The notes under the pieces were generated by a model, which saw only the letters and a program-made list of their open reading frames with translations, had not been told where the DNA came from and did not search any database. Of a stretch of 64,000 bases of DNA, positions 34,684-42,345 are shown piece by piece (within the stretch, counting starts at the first letter, position 1; each line of letters starts with the position of its first letter). Position numbers and translations under genes: made by a program. The DNA is from Acidovorax sp. YS12 (GTDB lineage Bacteria > Pseudomonadota > Gammaproteobacteria > Burkholderiales > Burkholderiaceae_C): assembly GCA_021496925.1 (NCBI GenBank), contig CP053915.1, positions 248,001-312,000 on the forward strand, read 5' to 3'.

Positions 34684-35474
34684 GCCTTGTCGTGGTGCCA
34701 GAACGGGGTGCCGAGCACCGGGGTGCTGGGCTGCGCGGCCTGCTGCGGCGCCATGGCACCCGCGCTGTGCGCGGCGCGGCCGGCGGCCACGGCGTCGGCA
34801 AAGGCGCCGGCCATGGCCACGGGGTCTTGCGACAGCGCCACGGCGGTGTTCAGCAGCACGCCGTCAAAGCCCCACTCCATCACCTGGCAGGCGTGCGAGG
34901 GCAGGCCCAGCCCGGCGTCCACCAGCAGCGGCACCGGCAGGCGTTCGCGCAGCGTCTGCAGCGCGTAGGGGTTCTGCGGGCCGCGGCCGGTGCCGATGGG
35001 CGCGGCCCAGGGCATGACGGCCTGGCAGCCCACGTCCACCAGGCGCTGGCACAGCACCAGGTCGTCGGTGGAGTAGGGCAGCACGAGGAAGCCGTCCTTG
35101 ATGAGCAGCGATGCGGCCTCCACCAGGTTCAGCGTGTCGGGCTGCAGGGTGTAGTCGTCGCCGATGACTTCGAGCTTGATCCACGGCGTGCCGAACACCT
35201 CGCGCGCCATCTGCGCCGTGGTCACGGCCTCCTGCACGCTGTGGCAGCCGGCGGTGTTGGGCAGCACGGGCACGCCCAGGCGCTTGAGCAGTTCCCAGAA
35301 GCTCTCGCCCGCGTGGGTGGCGTTGATGCCCTGGCGGCGCAGCGAGGCCGTGACCATGGCCGGGCGCGCGCGCTGCACGGCGGCTTCGAGCACGGCGGGC
35401 GAGGGGTAGCGGGCGGTGCCCAGCAGCAGGCGGCTGGCGAAGGCGTGGCCGTAGAGGGTCAGCGAATCGTTCAT
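34680..35474 (-). CDS. thiG: Thiazole synthase
   Basis: A 264-residue TIM-barrel enzyme that forms thiazole phosphate from DXP, dehydroglycine and ThiS thiocarboxylate. The Schiff-base lysine lies in WIKLEVIGDD (about residue 102). GTARYPSP, the NTAGCHSVQEAV segment and the phosphate-binding PIGTGRGPQNP and GVLLNTAVALSQDP segments are conserved. Length is normal. The 70-base gap upstream to thiS holds a palindromic-repeat copy, unusual inside an otherwise tightly packed operon; it might attenuate or stabilise the downstream message. Confidence 0.95.
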   Translation of the reverse strand: MNDSLTLYGHAFASRLLLGTARYPSPAVLEAAVQRARPAMVTASLRRQGINATHAGESFWELLKRLGVPVLPNTAGCHSVQEAVTTAQMAREVFGTPWIKLEVIGDDYTLQPDTLNLVEAASLLIKDGFLVLPYSTDDLVLCQRLVDVGCQAVMPWAAPIGTGRGPQNPYALQTLRERLPVPLLVDAGLGLPSHACQVMEWGFDGVLLNTAVALSQDPVAMAGAFADAVAAGRAAHSAGAMAPQQAAQPSTPVLGTPFWHHDKA

Positions 35475-35486
35475 GGCGTTCTATGG

Positions 35487-35535
35487 TTTTGATAGCTGCC
35501 AGCGCTTGCCTGGCAAGCGCTGGAGGCCGATTTTG
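35487..35535 (-). repeat. Dispersed palindromic repeat, copy between thiS and thiG
   Basis: ttttgatagctgccagcgct-tgcctggcaagcgctggaggccgatttt is close to consensus and occupies most of the thiS-thiG gap inside the operon. Confidence 0.9.
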
Positions 35536-35544
35536 CTTGGAGTG

Positions 35545-35742
35545 TCAGCCGCCCGTCACGGGCGCGATCACCTCGATGCGGTCGCCCTCGTGCAGCGCGT
35601 GGCTGGCGTACTGCGTGTTGGGCACGAAGCGGGTGTTCACGGCGACGGCGAAGGGCGGGCGCGCGGCCAGGGTGGCGAGCGCGTCCTGCACGGTGGCGTG
35701 TGCGGGCAGCGTGGTGGCTTGCTGGTTGATGGTGACGTTCAT
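35545..35742 (-). CDS. thiS: Sulfur carrier protein ThiS
   Basis: A 65-residue ubiquitin-like protein ending in the required Gly-Gly (IEVIAPVTGG), whose C terminus becomes a thiocarboxylate donating sulfur to the thiazole. It contains the usual hydrophobic core positions (VQDALATL, FAVAVNTRFV, HALHEGDRIEVI). The start ATG overlaps the thiO stop by 4 bases, confirming the start and indicating translational coupling. No adenylating ThiF is in this operon. Confidence 0.93.
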   Translation of the reverse strand: MNVTINQQATTLPAHATVQDALATLAARPPFAVAVNTRFVPNTQYASHALHEGDRIEVIAPVTGG

Positions 35743-36836
35743 GCGGTGCGTTGCAGGGACAGGCCGAACTGGGGCGCAAGCGCCGATTGTCCCTGCTCCA
35801 GCAGCTCCAGCGCCACGTCGTGCAGCGCGGGGGCGATCATGAAGCCGTGGCGGTACATGCCGTTGATCTCCATGACCCGCGGCTGCGGCATGCGGATGGC
35901 GGGCAGGTTGTCCGGCAGGGTGGGGCGGCACTGCGTGTTCATCTCCAGGATGCGGCCCTCGGCGAAGCCGCTGTGCACGGTGTAGACGGCGCTGAGCAAT
36001 TCCAGCGCCGAGCGCACGCTCATGGGGGAGCGGTCGTCGGACTCGATCTCGGTCGCGCCGATGACGAACAGGTGGTCCTGCTTGGGCGCGATGTAGATCG
36101 AGTAGCGCGGGTGCACCAGCCGCGTGGGGCGGGCCAGCGTCACCTCGGGCGCGTGGATGCGCAGCACTTCGCCGCGCACGCCGCGCAGCTGGCTCCACTG
36201 CGCGCGCGCGCCCAGGCCGCGGCAGTCGAGCAGCCAGTCGGGCTGGCCGGCCTCGCCGGGGCGGAAGTCGCCCGGCGCGCGCGGGCTGTGCCAGTGCACC
36301 TGCACGCCCAGCCGCTGCATGTCCTGCGCCAGCGCGGCGAACAGTTGGCGGTTGTCGAGCTGGCCCTCGCCGGGCAGCAGCAGGCCCTGGCCGAAGCGGT
36401 GCGCCAGCGCGGGCTCGGCCTGTGCCAGCCCCTCGGCATCGAGCGCCTGCATGTGGGGCAGGGTGGGCAGCAGGGTCTGCGTGCGCTCCAGCAGGCCGCG
36501 CAGGCGCAGCGCGTCGGGCGTGTCCTGGCGGTGCCAGACGATCAGCGTGCCGTTGCGCTGGAAGTACACCGGCGCGGGCAACTGGCCCAGCAGCGCGGGC
36601 CAGCGCTCCAGCGCGTGCTGCCCCATGCGCACCACACCGGGCTCGGTCACGGCCGATTCGGCCAGCGGCGCCAGCATGGCGGCGGCCACGTGCGCGGCGG
36701 AGCCTTCGCCTTCGGGGCCGCCGGCCTCGAAGACCTGCACGCGGTGGCCCTGGCGCGCCAGGCTGGTGGCCAGCAGGCGGCCCAGCAGGCCGGCGCCGAG
36801 GAGGGTGATGGAGGAGGAGGCAGCGAGGGTGTGCAT
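35739..36836 (-). CDS. thiO: FAD-dependent glycine oxidase ThiO
   Basis: A 365-residue amino-acid oxidase of the DAO family that turns glycine into dehydroglycine for ThiG, the oxygen-dependent alternative to ThiH. An N-terminal dinucleotide fold is visible (ITLLGAGLLGRLLATSLARQG, about residues 9-29, then FEAGG), with LDCRGLGAR in the middle and NGMYRHGFMIAPAL near the end, a typical ThiO C-terminal FAD contact. I start at 36836 (MHTLAASSS) because the riboswitch lies just upstream and would be inside the coding region with a longer start. It is the first gene of thiO-thiS-thiG-thiE. Confidence 0.93.
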   Translation of the reverse strand: MHTLAASSSITLLGAGLLGRLLATSLARQGHRVQVFEAGGPEGEGSAAHVAAAMLAPLAESAVTEPGVVRMGQHALERWPALLGQLPAPVYFQRNGTLIVWHRQDTPDALRLRGLLERTQTLLPTLPHMQALDAEGLAQAEPALAHRFGQGLLLPGEGQLDNRQLFAALAQDMQRLGVQVHWHSPRAPGDFRPGEAGQPDWLLDCRGLGARAQWSQLRGVRGEVLRIHAPEVTLARPTRLVHPRYSIYIAPKQDHLFVIGATEIESDDRSPMSVRSALELLSAVYTVHSGFAEGRILEMNTQCRPTLPDNLPAIRMPQPRVMEINGMYRHGFMIAPALHDVALELLEQGQSALAPQFGLSLQRTA

Positions 36837-36914
36837 GGCGTTGGTGTCCGCAGTCCGAAGGGTCAGGCAAAGGGACAAAACGCGGGCGTGCCATGGCGGC
36901 GCCGTACTGGTGAA

Positions 36915-37000
36915 AACTCCCCACGCCAGCATGACCTGGATCGGGTGCCGAGGGTCTTTCTCAGTCGCCAGCCTGTGCAGCCGGGACACCCCTGTTTCGT
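36915..37000 (-). ncRNA. TPP riboswitch (THI element)
   Basis: Read on the minus strand this leader contains the conserved THI-box blocks in order: aggggtg, then after a variable stem ctgagaaagaccctc, then acccgatccaggtcatgctggcg split across gatc-ag-gt-atgc, closing with tggggag. These are the CUGAGA and ACC(U)GAUCnGG-AAUGCnnGCG-type cores that bind thiamin pyrophosphate. It ends about 80 bases before the thiO start, so high TPP should repress thiO-thiS-thiG-thiE. The short distance suggests translational or early transcriptional control. Confidence 0.9.
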
Positions 37001-37055
37001 CCGTGGCGCGGATTACAGCACGGCGCGAGAGTCCTTACCGTCGATAATTTTTGCC

Positions 37056-37898
37056 ATGACGCAAGAAAAACCGACTTCGCTGCCGCGCTATGCGCGCGTG
37101 CTCTCCATCGCCGGCTCGGACAGCGGCGGCGGTGCCGGCATCCAGGCCGACCTCAAGACCTTCGCCGCTTTAGGCTGCTACGGCATGACTGCCATCACCG
37201 CCATCACGGCGCAGAACACGCAGGGCGTGCGCGGCATCCATGGCATACCGCCCGACATGCTGCGCGCGCAGATCGACGCCGTGGTCGAGGACATCGGCGC
37301 CGATGCGGTGAAGATCGGCATGCTGGCCTCGCCCGAAGTGGTGCAGGTGGTGGCCGACGCCATCCGCCGCCACCAGCTGCCGCACGTGGTGCTCGACCCG
37401 GTGATGGTGGCCACCAGCGGCGACCGCCTCATCGCCCAGGAGACCGTGGCCGTGCTGGTGCGCGCGCTGTTCCCGCTGGCCGAGGTGGTCACGCCCAACC
37501 TGGACGAGGCGGCGCTGCTGCTGGGGCGCCCCATCGGCGGCATCGCGGCGCTGGACGGCGCCGCGCGCGGCCTGCTGGCGCTGGGCGCGCGCGCCGCGCT
37601 GCTCAAGGGCGGCCACCTGCCGGGCGACGAAGTGGTGGACGTGCTGGCCTTGTCCGATGGCCATACCACCCGCCTGGGTTCGGCGCGCATCGCCACGCAC
37701 AACGGGCATGGCACGGGCTGCACGCTGTCCTCGGCCATTGCCGCGCACCTGGCGCTGGGCCACGCGCTGCCCGAGGCCGTGGCCCGGGCGCGGGCCTACA
37801 TTCTGGGTGCCATCGAGGCCGGGGCCGCCGTGCGCACGGGCCGGGGCCATGGTCCGCTGAACCATGGCTATGCGCCGGTGGCGCAGGTGGTTTTGTAG
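37056..37898 (+). CDS. thiD: Hydroxymethylpyrimidine / phosphomethylpyrimidine kinase
   Basis: A 280-residue ribokinase-like enzyme that phosphorylates HMP to HMP-PP for ThiE. Motifs are SIAGSDSGGGAGIQADLKTF (about residues 13-32), CYGMTAITAITAQNT (about 37-51), VLDPVMVATSG, and the anion hole NGHGTGCTLSSAIAA (about 215-229). It is transcribed divergently from the thiO operon, and the riboswitch DNA lies on the opposite strand within the shared 220-base gap. No riboswitch in the thiD orientation was recognised. A copy of the dispersed repeat follows the stop. Confidence 0.95.
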   Translation: MTQEKPTSLPRYARVLSIAGSDSGGGAGIQADLKTFAALGCYGMTAITAITAQNTQGVRGIHGIPPDMLRAQIDAVVEDIGADAVKIGMLASPEVVQVVADAIRRHQLPHVVLDPVMVATSGDRLIAQETVAVLVRALFPLAEVVTPNLDEAALLLGRPIGGIAALDGAARGLLALGARAALLKGGHLPGDEVVDVLALSDGHTTRLGSARIATHNGHGTGCTLSSAIAAHLALGHALPEAVARARAYILGAIEAGAAVRTGRGHGPLNHGYAPVAQVVL

Positions 37899-37908
37899 GC
37901 TTCAGAGG

Positions 37909-37956
37909 TTTCTGGCCTCCAGCGCTTATGCAGCAAGCGCTGGCAGCTATGAAAAT
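37909..37956 (+). repeat. Dispersed palindromic repeat, copy after thiD
   Basis: tctggcctccagcgcttatgc-agcaagcgctggcagctatgaaaat is close to consensus and lies between thiD and the low-G+C acyltransferase. Confidence 0.9.
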
Positions 37957-38037
37957 GGAAGCATGCTGCTAGATTGCCATGCCATCGATTTTCCATGCGT
38001 ATGAACGCAGTGCGTGATGTGTGAGTGATGCGGAGAT

Positions 38038-39225
38038 ATGAATAAGATTCCAGAATCAAAGGCTGGCAAGATTGCAAGGAACGCAGGGCTCGACTATTTG
38101 CGAACCATGGCGATCTTCATCGTTTTGGCGAACCATGCGTTCATCAACTTCTTTATTTACACCGAGACTGCTGCGTGGGAAGGCGTCCTGGCAAAGATCA
38201 GCCTGCAGTCCGTCATATCCATTGAGTGGCTCTTCGTCTTGAGTGGATTTCTGATCGGAACCATCATGATCAGAAGCTTTTCCAAGAGCGATTCGTGGTG
38301 GCAATGCAGCAAGGATTTCTGGATGCGGCGCTGGTTCAGAACCTTGCCATCGTATTACCTGTTTCTGTTGGTGAATGTCCTGCTGGTAGCCCTTGGAATC
38401 GAGAAGGGCTGGTTTACATGGCAATTCCTGGTTTTCTCGCAGAACCTTCTCCGTGGGGATGTTTCGGATAATTTTTTCGGCGAATCATGGTCGCTGGCGC
38501 TGGATGAGTGGTTCTATCTTCTTATGCCAATAATTATTGGTTTGTTCTTCCTGCTGAAGAAGATGGAAAACAGATATTGTTTTCTGCTGACGGCCGGTGT
38601 GCTGATCGTGCTGCCCGCCTGCGCCCGTTTCTTTTACCCGCCTGTCCTTGACGTATGGGAGTGGGATTTGGAGATACGCCGCGTTACCCTATACCATCTG
38701 GATGCGACAGGCTGGGGGGTTCTTGCTGCGATAGTGAACAATTGGTATAAGGAATTATGGGACAGGTATTCTGGATTGCTCGGTTTTCTGGGCGCTGCTG
38801 CAATGCTGCTGGGGATGTATTTCTTATGGATATTGCTGGATCCCGGCGCCTGGGGGCAGGGGGTTTTTTCCAGGGCCGTCAACTGCGTTTCCATTACTTT
38901 GCTCTCTGTCGGTACGGCCATGATCTTGCCATGGTTGACGAAGGTGTCCGTCCATGTGCTGGTGGATAATCTCCTCGGGAATTTTGTCGAGAAGATCAGT
39001 CTTTATTCCTACACAATCTATCTTTCTCATATGCCGCTGTTGTTTCTGATCCGGCATGTTCTCGATATTGACTCCCGCTCCAGCATGGTGGAGATTTGGT
39101 TTTGCGTCTGCCTTTGGCTTCTGGCTGTTTATGCGTTTTCATCGGTTGTGTTCCATAGATTCGAGCTTCCTATTTCAAGGGTAAGAGATAGGTTCACCAG
39201 AAGAATCAACAGCATGCCTCTGTGA
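38038..39225 (+). CDS. Acyltransferase 3 family membrane protein, low G+C
   Basis: A 395-residue polytopic protein of the OafA/YrhL type, which O-acylates surface sugars. The first segment GLDYLRTMAIFIVLANHAF carries the catalytic-type Arg and His positions of the family. SGFLIGTIMIRSF, WMRRWFRTLPSYYLFLLVN and SWSLALDEWFYLLMP follow, then about ten transmembrane helices in all. G+C is only about half by eye, against about two thirds in its neighbours, and codon use is AT-biased, so recent acquisition is likely. No other glycan genes accompany it. The target is unknown. Confidence 0.85.
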   Translation: MNKIPESKAGKIARNAGLDYLRTMAIFIVLANHAFINFFIYTETAAWEGVLAKISLQSVISIEWLFVLSGFLIGTIMIRSFSKSDSWWQCSKDFWMRRWFRTLPSYYLFLLVNVLLVALGIEKGWFTWQFLVFSQNLLRGDVSDNFFGESWSLALDEWFYLLMPIIIGLFFLLKKMENRYCFLLTAGVLIVLPACARFFYPPVLDVWEWDLEIRRVTLYHLDATGWGVLAAIVNNWYKELWDRYSGLLGFLGAAAMLLGMYFLWILLDPGAWGQGVFSRAVNCVSITLLSVGTAMILPWLTKVSVHVLVDNLLGNFVEKISLYSYTIYLSHMPLLFLIRHVLDIDSRSSMVEIWFCVCLWLLAVYAFSSVVFHRFELPISRVRDRFTRRINSMPL

Positions 39226-39253
39226 TGCGGGAGTCTCCGGCTCCGCACCCCGG

Positions 39254-40711
39254 TCACCAGTAACCCAGCACCTTCCACCACACCCCGCCCACCACCAGCC
39301 AGATGACGATGAGCACCAGGCTCATCACGAAGCCGGTCTTCCACCATTCGCCCAGCGTGGTGTAGCCCGAGCCGAAGACCACGGGCGAGGTGCCGGTGGC
39401 GTAGTGGGTCAGCGTCATCATGATGTTCGAGGCCGCCGCCATCATCAGCGCGAAGGGCAGCGCGGGCGCACCCAGCGCCAGGCCGGCGCCGTAGAAGGCG
39501 GCGAACATGGCGGTGATGTGGGCCGTGGTGCTGGCGAACATGTAGTGCGCGTACAGATAGGTCAGCATCAGCAGCGCGCTGGCCGCCACCCAGCCCAGGC
39601 CCATGTGGCGAATGCCGGTTTCGATGCTCTGGGCGAACCAGGCGATCAGGCCGAGCTTGTTGAGGAAGGTGGCCATCATCACCAGTGCGCCGAACCAGAC
39701 GATGGTGTCCCAGGCGCTCTTTTCCTTGATGACGTCTTCCCAGGTCAGCACCCCGGTGACCAGGCACAGCGACAGGCCGATGAAGGCGGTCGTGGTCGGG
39801 TCCACCGCCGCGCCCGGGCCGAACAGAAAGGCCGGAATGCCCGCCCACAGCACCAGCAGCACCGCGAACACGCCGAACATCGTGACCTCGCCCTGGCTGA
39901 TGGGGCCCAGCTCCCGCAGCTTCTCGCGCGCGAACTGCATGGCGTTGGGCGTGCTCTTGATCTCCGGCGGGTGCAGCAGGTAGATGATGAGCGGCATCAG
40001 CGCCAGCGCCACCAGCCCCGGCAGCAGCATGGCCAGCGCCCAGGTGCCCCAGCTCAGGCTGATCTGCGCGCCCGTCACGTCGGCGATCAGCTTGACCACC
40101 AGCGGATTGGGCGCGGTGGCGGTGATGAACATGGCCGAGGTGATCGGGTTGGCGTGGTAGTTGGTCAGCGCCAGGTAGCGGCCCATGCGCCCCTGCGTGC
40201 CCTTTTCGGGGTCGGAGCCGTAGCTGTCCGCGATGGCGCGCATGATGGGGTGGATGATGCCGCCGCCGCGCGCCGTGTTGCTGGGCGTGACCGGGGCCAG
40301 GATCAGCTCCGACAGCGCCAGCGAATAGGCGATGCCGATGGTCTTTTTGCCCCATACGGCGATGAACAGGTAGCCGATGCGCGCGCCCAGCCCGGTCTTG
40401 ATGATGCCGCGCGAAATCATGATGGACACGCCGATCAGCCAGATCAGCGAATTGGAGAAGCTGCTGAGCGCGTCACTGATCGCGCCCGCTGCCTTGTCGT
40501 TGGTCACGCCCGTCACGGCCACCAGCGCGATGGCGATGATGGACAGGGCGCCAATGGGCAGCGCCTTGCCGATGATGGCCGCGATGGTGCCCACGAACAG
40601 CGCCAGCAGATGCCAGGCATCGGGCGCAACGCCCTCGGGCACCGGAATCACGAAGCCGATGATCAGGCCCAGGGCCACCGCAATGGCCGTGGGAACAGGT
40701 TTGAAGCCCAT
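39254..40711 (-). CDS. DASS-family anion:Na+ symporter (SLC13-like)
   Basis: A 485-residue protein with 11-13 predicted membrane spans. The family's two SNT-type motifs appear as LAPVTPSNTARGGGIIHPI (about residues 127-145) and a second in the C-terminal half (YAHYMFASTTAHITAMFAAF), and the segment FITATAPNPLVVKLIAD is typical of the YbhI/CitT/TtdT subgroup. It should import di- or tricarboxylates or exchange them. I start at 40711 (MGFKPVPTAIAVALG); the upstream 38 residues are low in hydrophobicity and probably untranslated. No two-component or enzyme partner gene is adjacent, so the substrate is open. Confidence 0.88.
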   Translation of the reverse strand: MGFKPVPTAIAVALGLIIGFVIPVPEGVAPDAWHLLALFVGTIAAIIGKALPIGALSIIAIALVAVTGVTNDKAAGAISDALSSFSNSLIWLIGVSIMISRGIIKTGLGARIGYLFIAVWGKKTIGIAYSLALSELILAPVTPSNTARGGGIIHPIMRAIADSYGSDPEKGTQGRMGRYLALTNYHANPITSAMFITATAPNPLVVKLIADVTGAQISLSWGTWALAMLLPGLVALALMPLIIYLLHPPEIKSTPNAMQFAREKLRELGPISQGEVTMFGVFAVLLVLWAGIPAFLFGPGAAVDPTTTAFIGLSLCLVTGVLTWEDVIKEKSAWDTIVWFGALVMMATFLNKLGLIAWFAQSIETGIRHMGLGWVAASALLMLTYLYAHYMFASTTAHITAMFAAFYGAGLALGAPALPFALMMAAASNIMMTLTHYATGTSPVVFGSGYTTLGEWWKTGFVMSLVLIVIWLVVGGVWWKVLGYW

Positions 40712-40870
40712 GCTCTCTCCTTGAAAACCACGCGGCGCGGCGCGGCGTGTGCGGATGCCTGGCCCCCGTTTTTCAGCAGAATCCCGGCGGCGGGCGGATC
40801 TGCCAACTCTGCGGGCGATTCTCACATGAAGAATAAGGGTTATCCCTTGTGTTGCTCGAAGAGTAGGGCG

Positions 40871-40918
40871 TTTTTGGCCTCCAGCCCTTATCCATCAAGC
40901 GCTAGCAGCTATGAAAAG
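40871..40918 (-). repeat. Dispersed palindromic repeat, copy between the permease and DASS genes
   Basis: tttttggcctccagccctta-tccatcaagcgctagcagctatgaaaag lies just past the stop of the NCS1 permease gene. Confidence 0.85.
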
Positions 40919-40937
40919 CGCAGCGCCTGCGCCGCAT

Positions 40938-42206
40938 TCAGGCGCTGCGCGGCCGCGTGGCCCAGGCCAGCGCGAAGCTCAGCGCCAGCGTGGGCAGGGC
41001 CGAGCCCAGCGCCGGGGCCAGCTTGGGCAGCAGGTGGTACAGCGCCACGCCCGCCAGCCAGATGGCGACGGGCACGGCATGCGCCTTGCCCGCCCGGGCC
41101 AGCAGCGCGGCCGCATCGGCGCCGAAGGCCAGGCGCCCCAGGATCACGCCGAACAGCGGCACGAATACCGAGCTGAGCAGCAGCAGGAAGGGCTCCAGGC
41201 TGTGCATGGGCAGCACCAGCGCGCCCAGCGTGCAGGCCACGGCCACGCCCAGGCCCCACCGGCGCACGCTCCAGCGCGGCAGCAGGCTGTGGCTGGAGAC
41301 GGCGCCGGAGTACGCGTCGCCGTAGGCGTTGTCCACTTCGTCGATGAGGATCAGCGACAGCGCGATCAGCCCGCCCTGCGCCAGCAGCAGCGCGGTCACC
41401 AGGTCCTGGCTGGGCAGCGTCAGCGCCACCAGCACGCCCAGCGCGTAGCACCAGATGTTGGCCACGGCGTAGCCCGCCCATGCGCCGCGCAGCGCGCCGG
41501 CGCCGCTGCGGCCGTGGCGCGCGTAGTCGGCCACCAGCGGCAGCCACGAGATGGGCATGGCGATCACCAGGTCGAGCGCCGGCATCACGCCCATGCCGCC
41601 CTCGCCCTGGCGCTGCCAGAGCGGTGCCAGCCCCTGCGCCTGCGCCAGCCCGAGGAACTGCCAGGACAGCCACAGCAGCGACAGCACCACCAGCGGCAGC
41701 GCCACGCGCGCGATGATGCGGCGCACCAGCTGCACCATGGAGCCGCTGATGAGCAGGGTGACCACGCCGCCCCACAGCAGCGTGGCCGCCACCGGCCACC
41801 AGGCCGCCTGCATGGCGCCGGCCTGCCGGCCGATGGCGACGCTGGCGTCGCGCATCACCACCAGCTCGAACGTGCCCCAGCCCACGAGCTGCACGATGTT
41901 CAGCACGATGGGCAGGCGCGCGAACGTGCGCCCGTACACCGCGTGCATCAGGCCCGCGCTGGCCAGCCCGCTGTCGCAGCCGATCTTCGCCACCCAGCCC
42001 AGCAGCCCGGCGCCGAGCAGCGAGCCGGCGACGATGGCGAGCAGCGCCTCCTGCGTGCCCAGCGCGGGCATCAGGTAGGCGCCCACCTGCATGACCAGCA
42101 GGCCCACGCCCAGGCTGAACCACAGCGAGGCGTGGTCGTGCCAGCGGAAGACGCGCTGCGCGTCGGGGATCGGGGTCAGCGCCTCGTTGGCGGTCGGGGT
42201 GTGCAT
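40938..42206 (-). CDS. NCS1-family permease, CodB/CytX-like (candidate HMP transporter)
   Basis: A 422-residue protein with about twelve membrane segments. The N terminus (HDHASLWFSLGVGLLVMQVGAYL) and LVGWGTFELVVMRDAS, then PISWLPLVADYARHGRSG, are typical of the CytX branch of cytosine/purine permeases. CytX is predicted to import hydroxymethylpyrimidine. The thiamin genes only 4 kb away support that reading, but no TPP riboswitch is visible upstream, and cytosine remains possible. Conserved segments are intact. Repeat copies flank the gene on both sides. Confidence 0.8.
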   Translation of the reverse strand: MHTPTANEALTPIPDAQRVFRWHDHASLWFSLGVGLLVMQVGAYLMPALGTQEALLAIVAGSLLGAGLLGWVAKIGCDSGLASAGLMHAVYGRTFARLPIVLNIVQLVGWGTFELVVMRDASVAIGRQAGAMQAAWWPVAATLLWGGVVTLLISGSMVQLVRRIIARVALPLVVLSLLWLSWQFLGLAQAQGLAPLWQRQGEGGMGVMPALDLVIAMPISWLPLVADYARHGRSGAGALRGAWAGYAVANIWCYALGVLVALTLPSQDLVTALLLAQGGLIALSLILIDEVDNAYGDAYSGAVSSHSLLPRWSVRRWGLGVAVACTLGALVLPMHSLEPFLLLLSSVFVPLFGVILGRLAFGADAAALLARAGKAHAVPVAIWLAGVALYHLLPKLAPALGSALPTLALSFALAWATRPRSA

Positions 42207-42296
42207 GCGGCGGGCTCCTTGCTCTGCTGGGGGGCATCCCCAGGGGCGGCAGGGCGCGATTGTAGGCGCCCGTGCCTTTGGCCAGGAGCAGGCATG

Positions 42297-42345
42297 AAAA
42301 ACGGCCCCAGCCCTTTTGCAGCAAGCGCTGGCAGCTACTCAATCG
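42297..42345 (-). repeat. Dispersed palindromic repeat, copy at the end of the GGDEF-EAL gene
   Basis: gaaaaacggccccagccctt-ttgcagcaagcgctggcagctac touches the stop codon of the GGDEF-EAL gene, which is placed at the edge of the repeat. Confidence 0.8.

Noticed and set aside
42207..42296. A TPP riboswitch upstream of the CytX-like permease
   Set aside because: CytX genes often have one, so I looked, but neither CUGAGA nor the second THI core is present in this leader.
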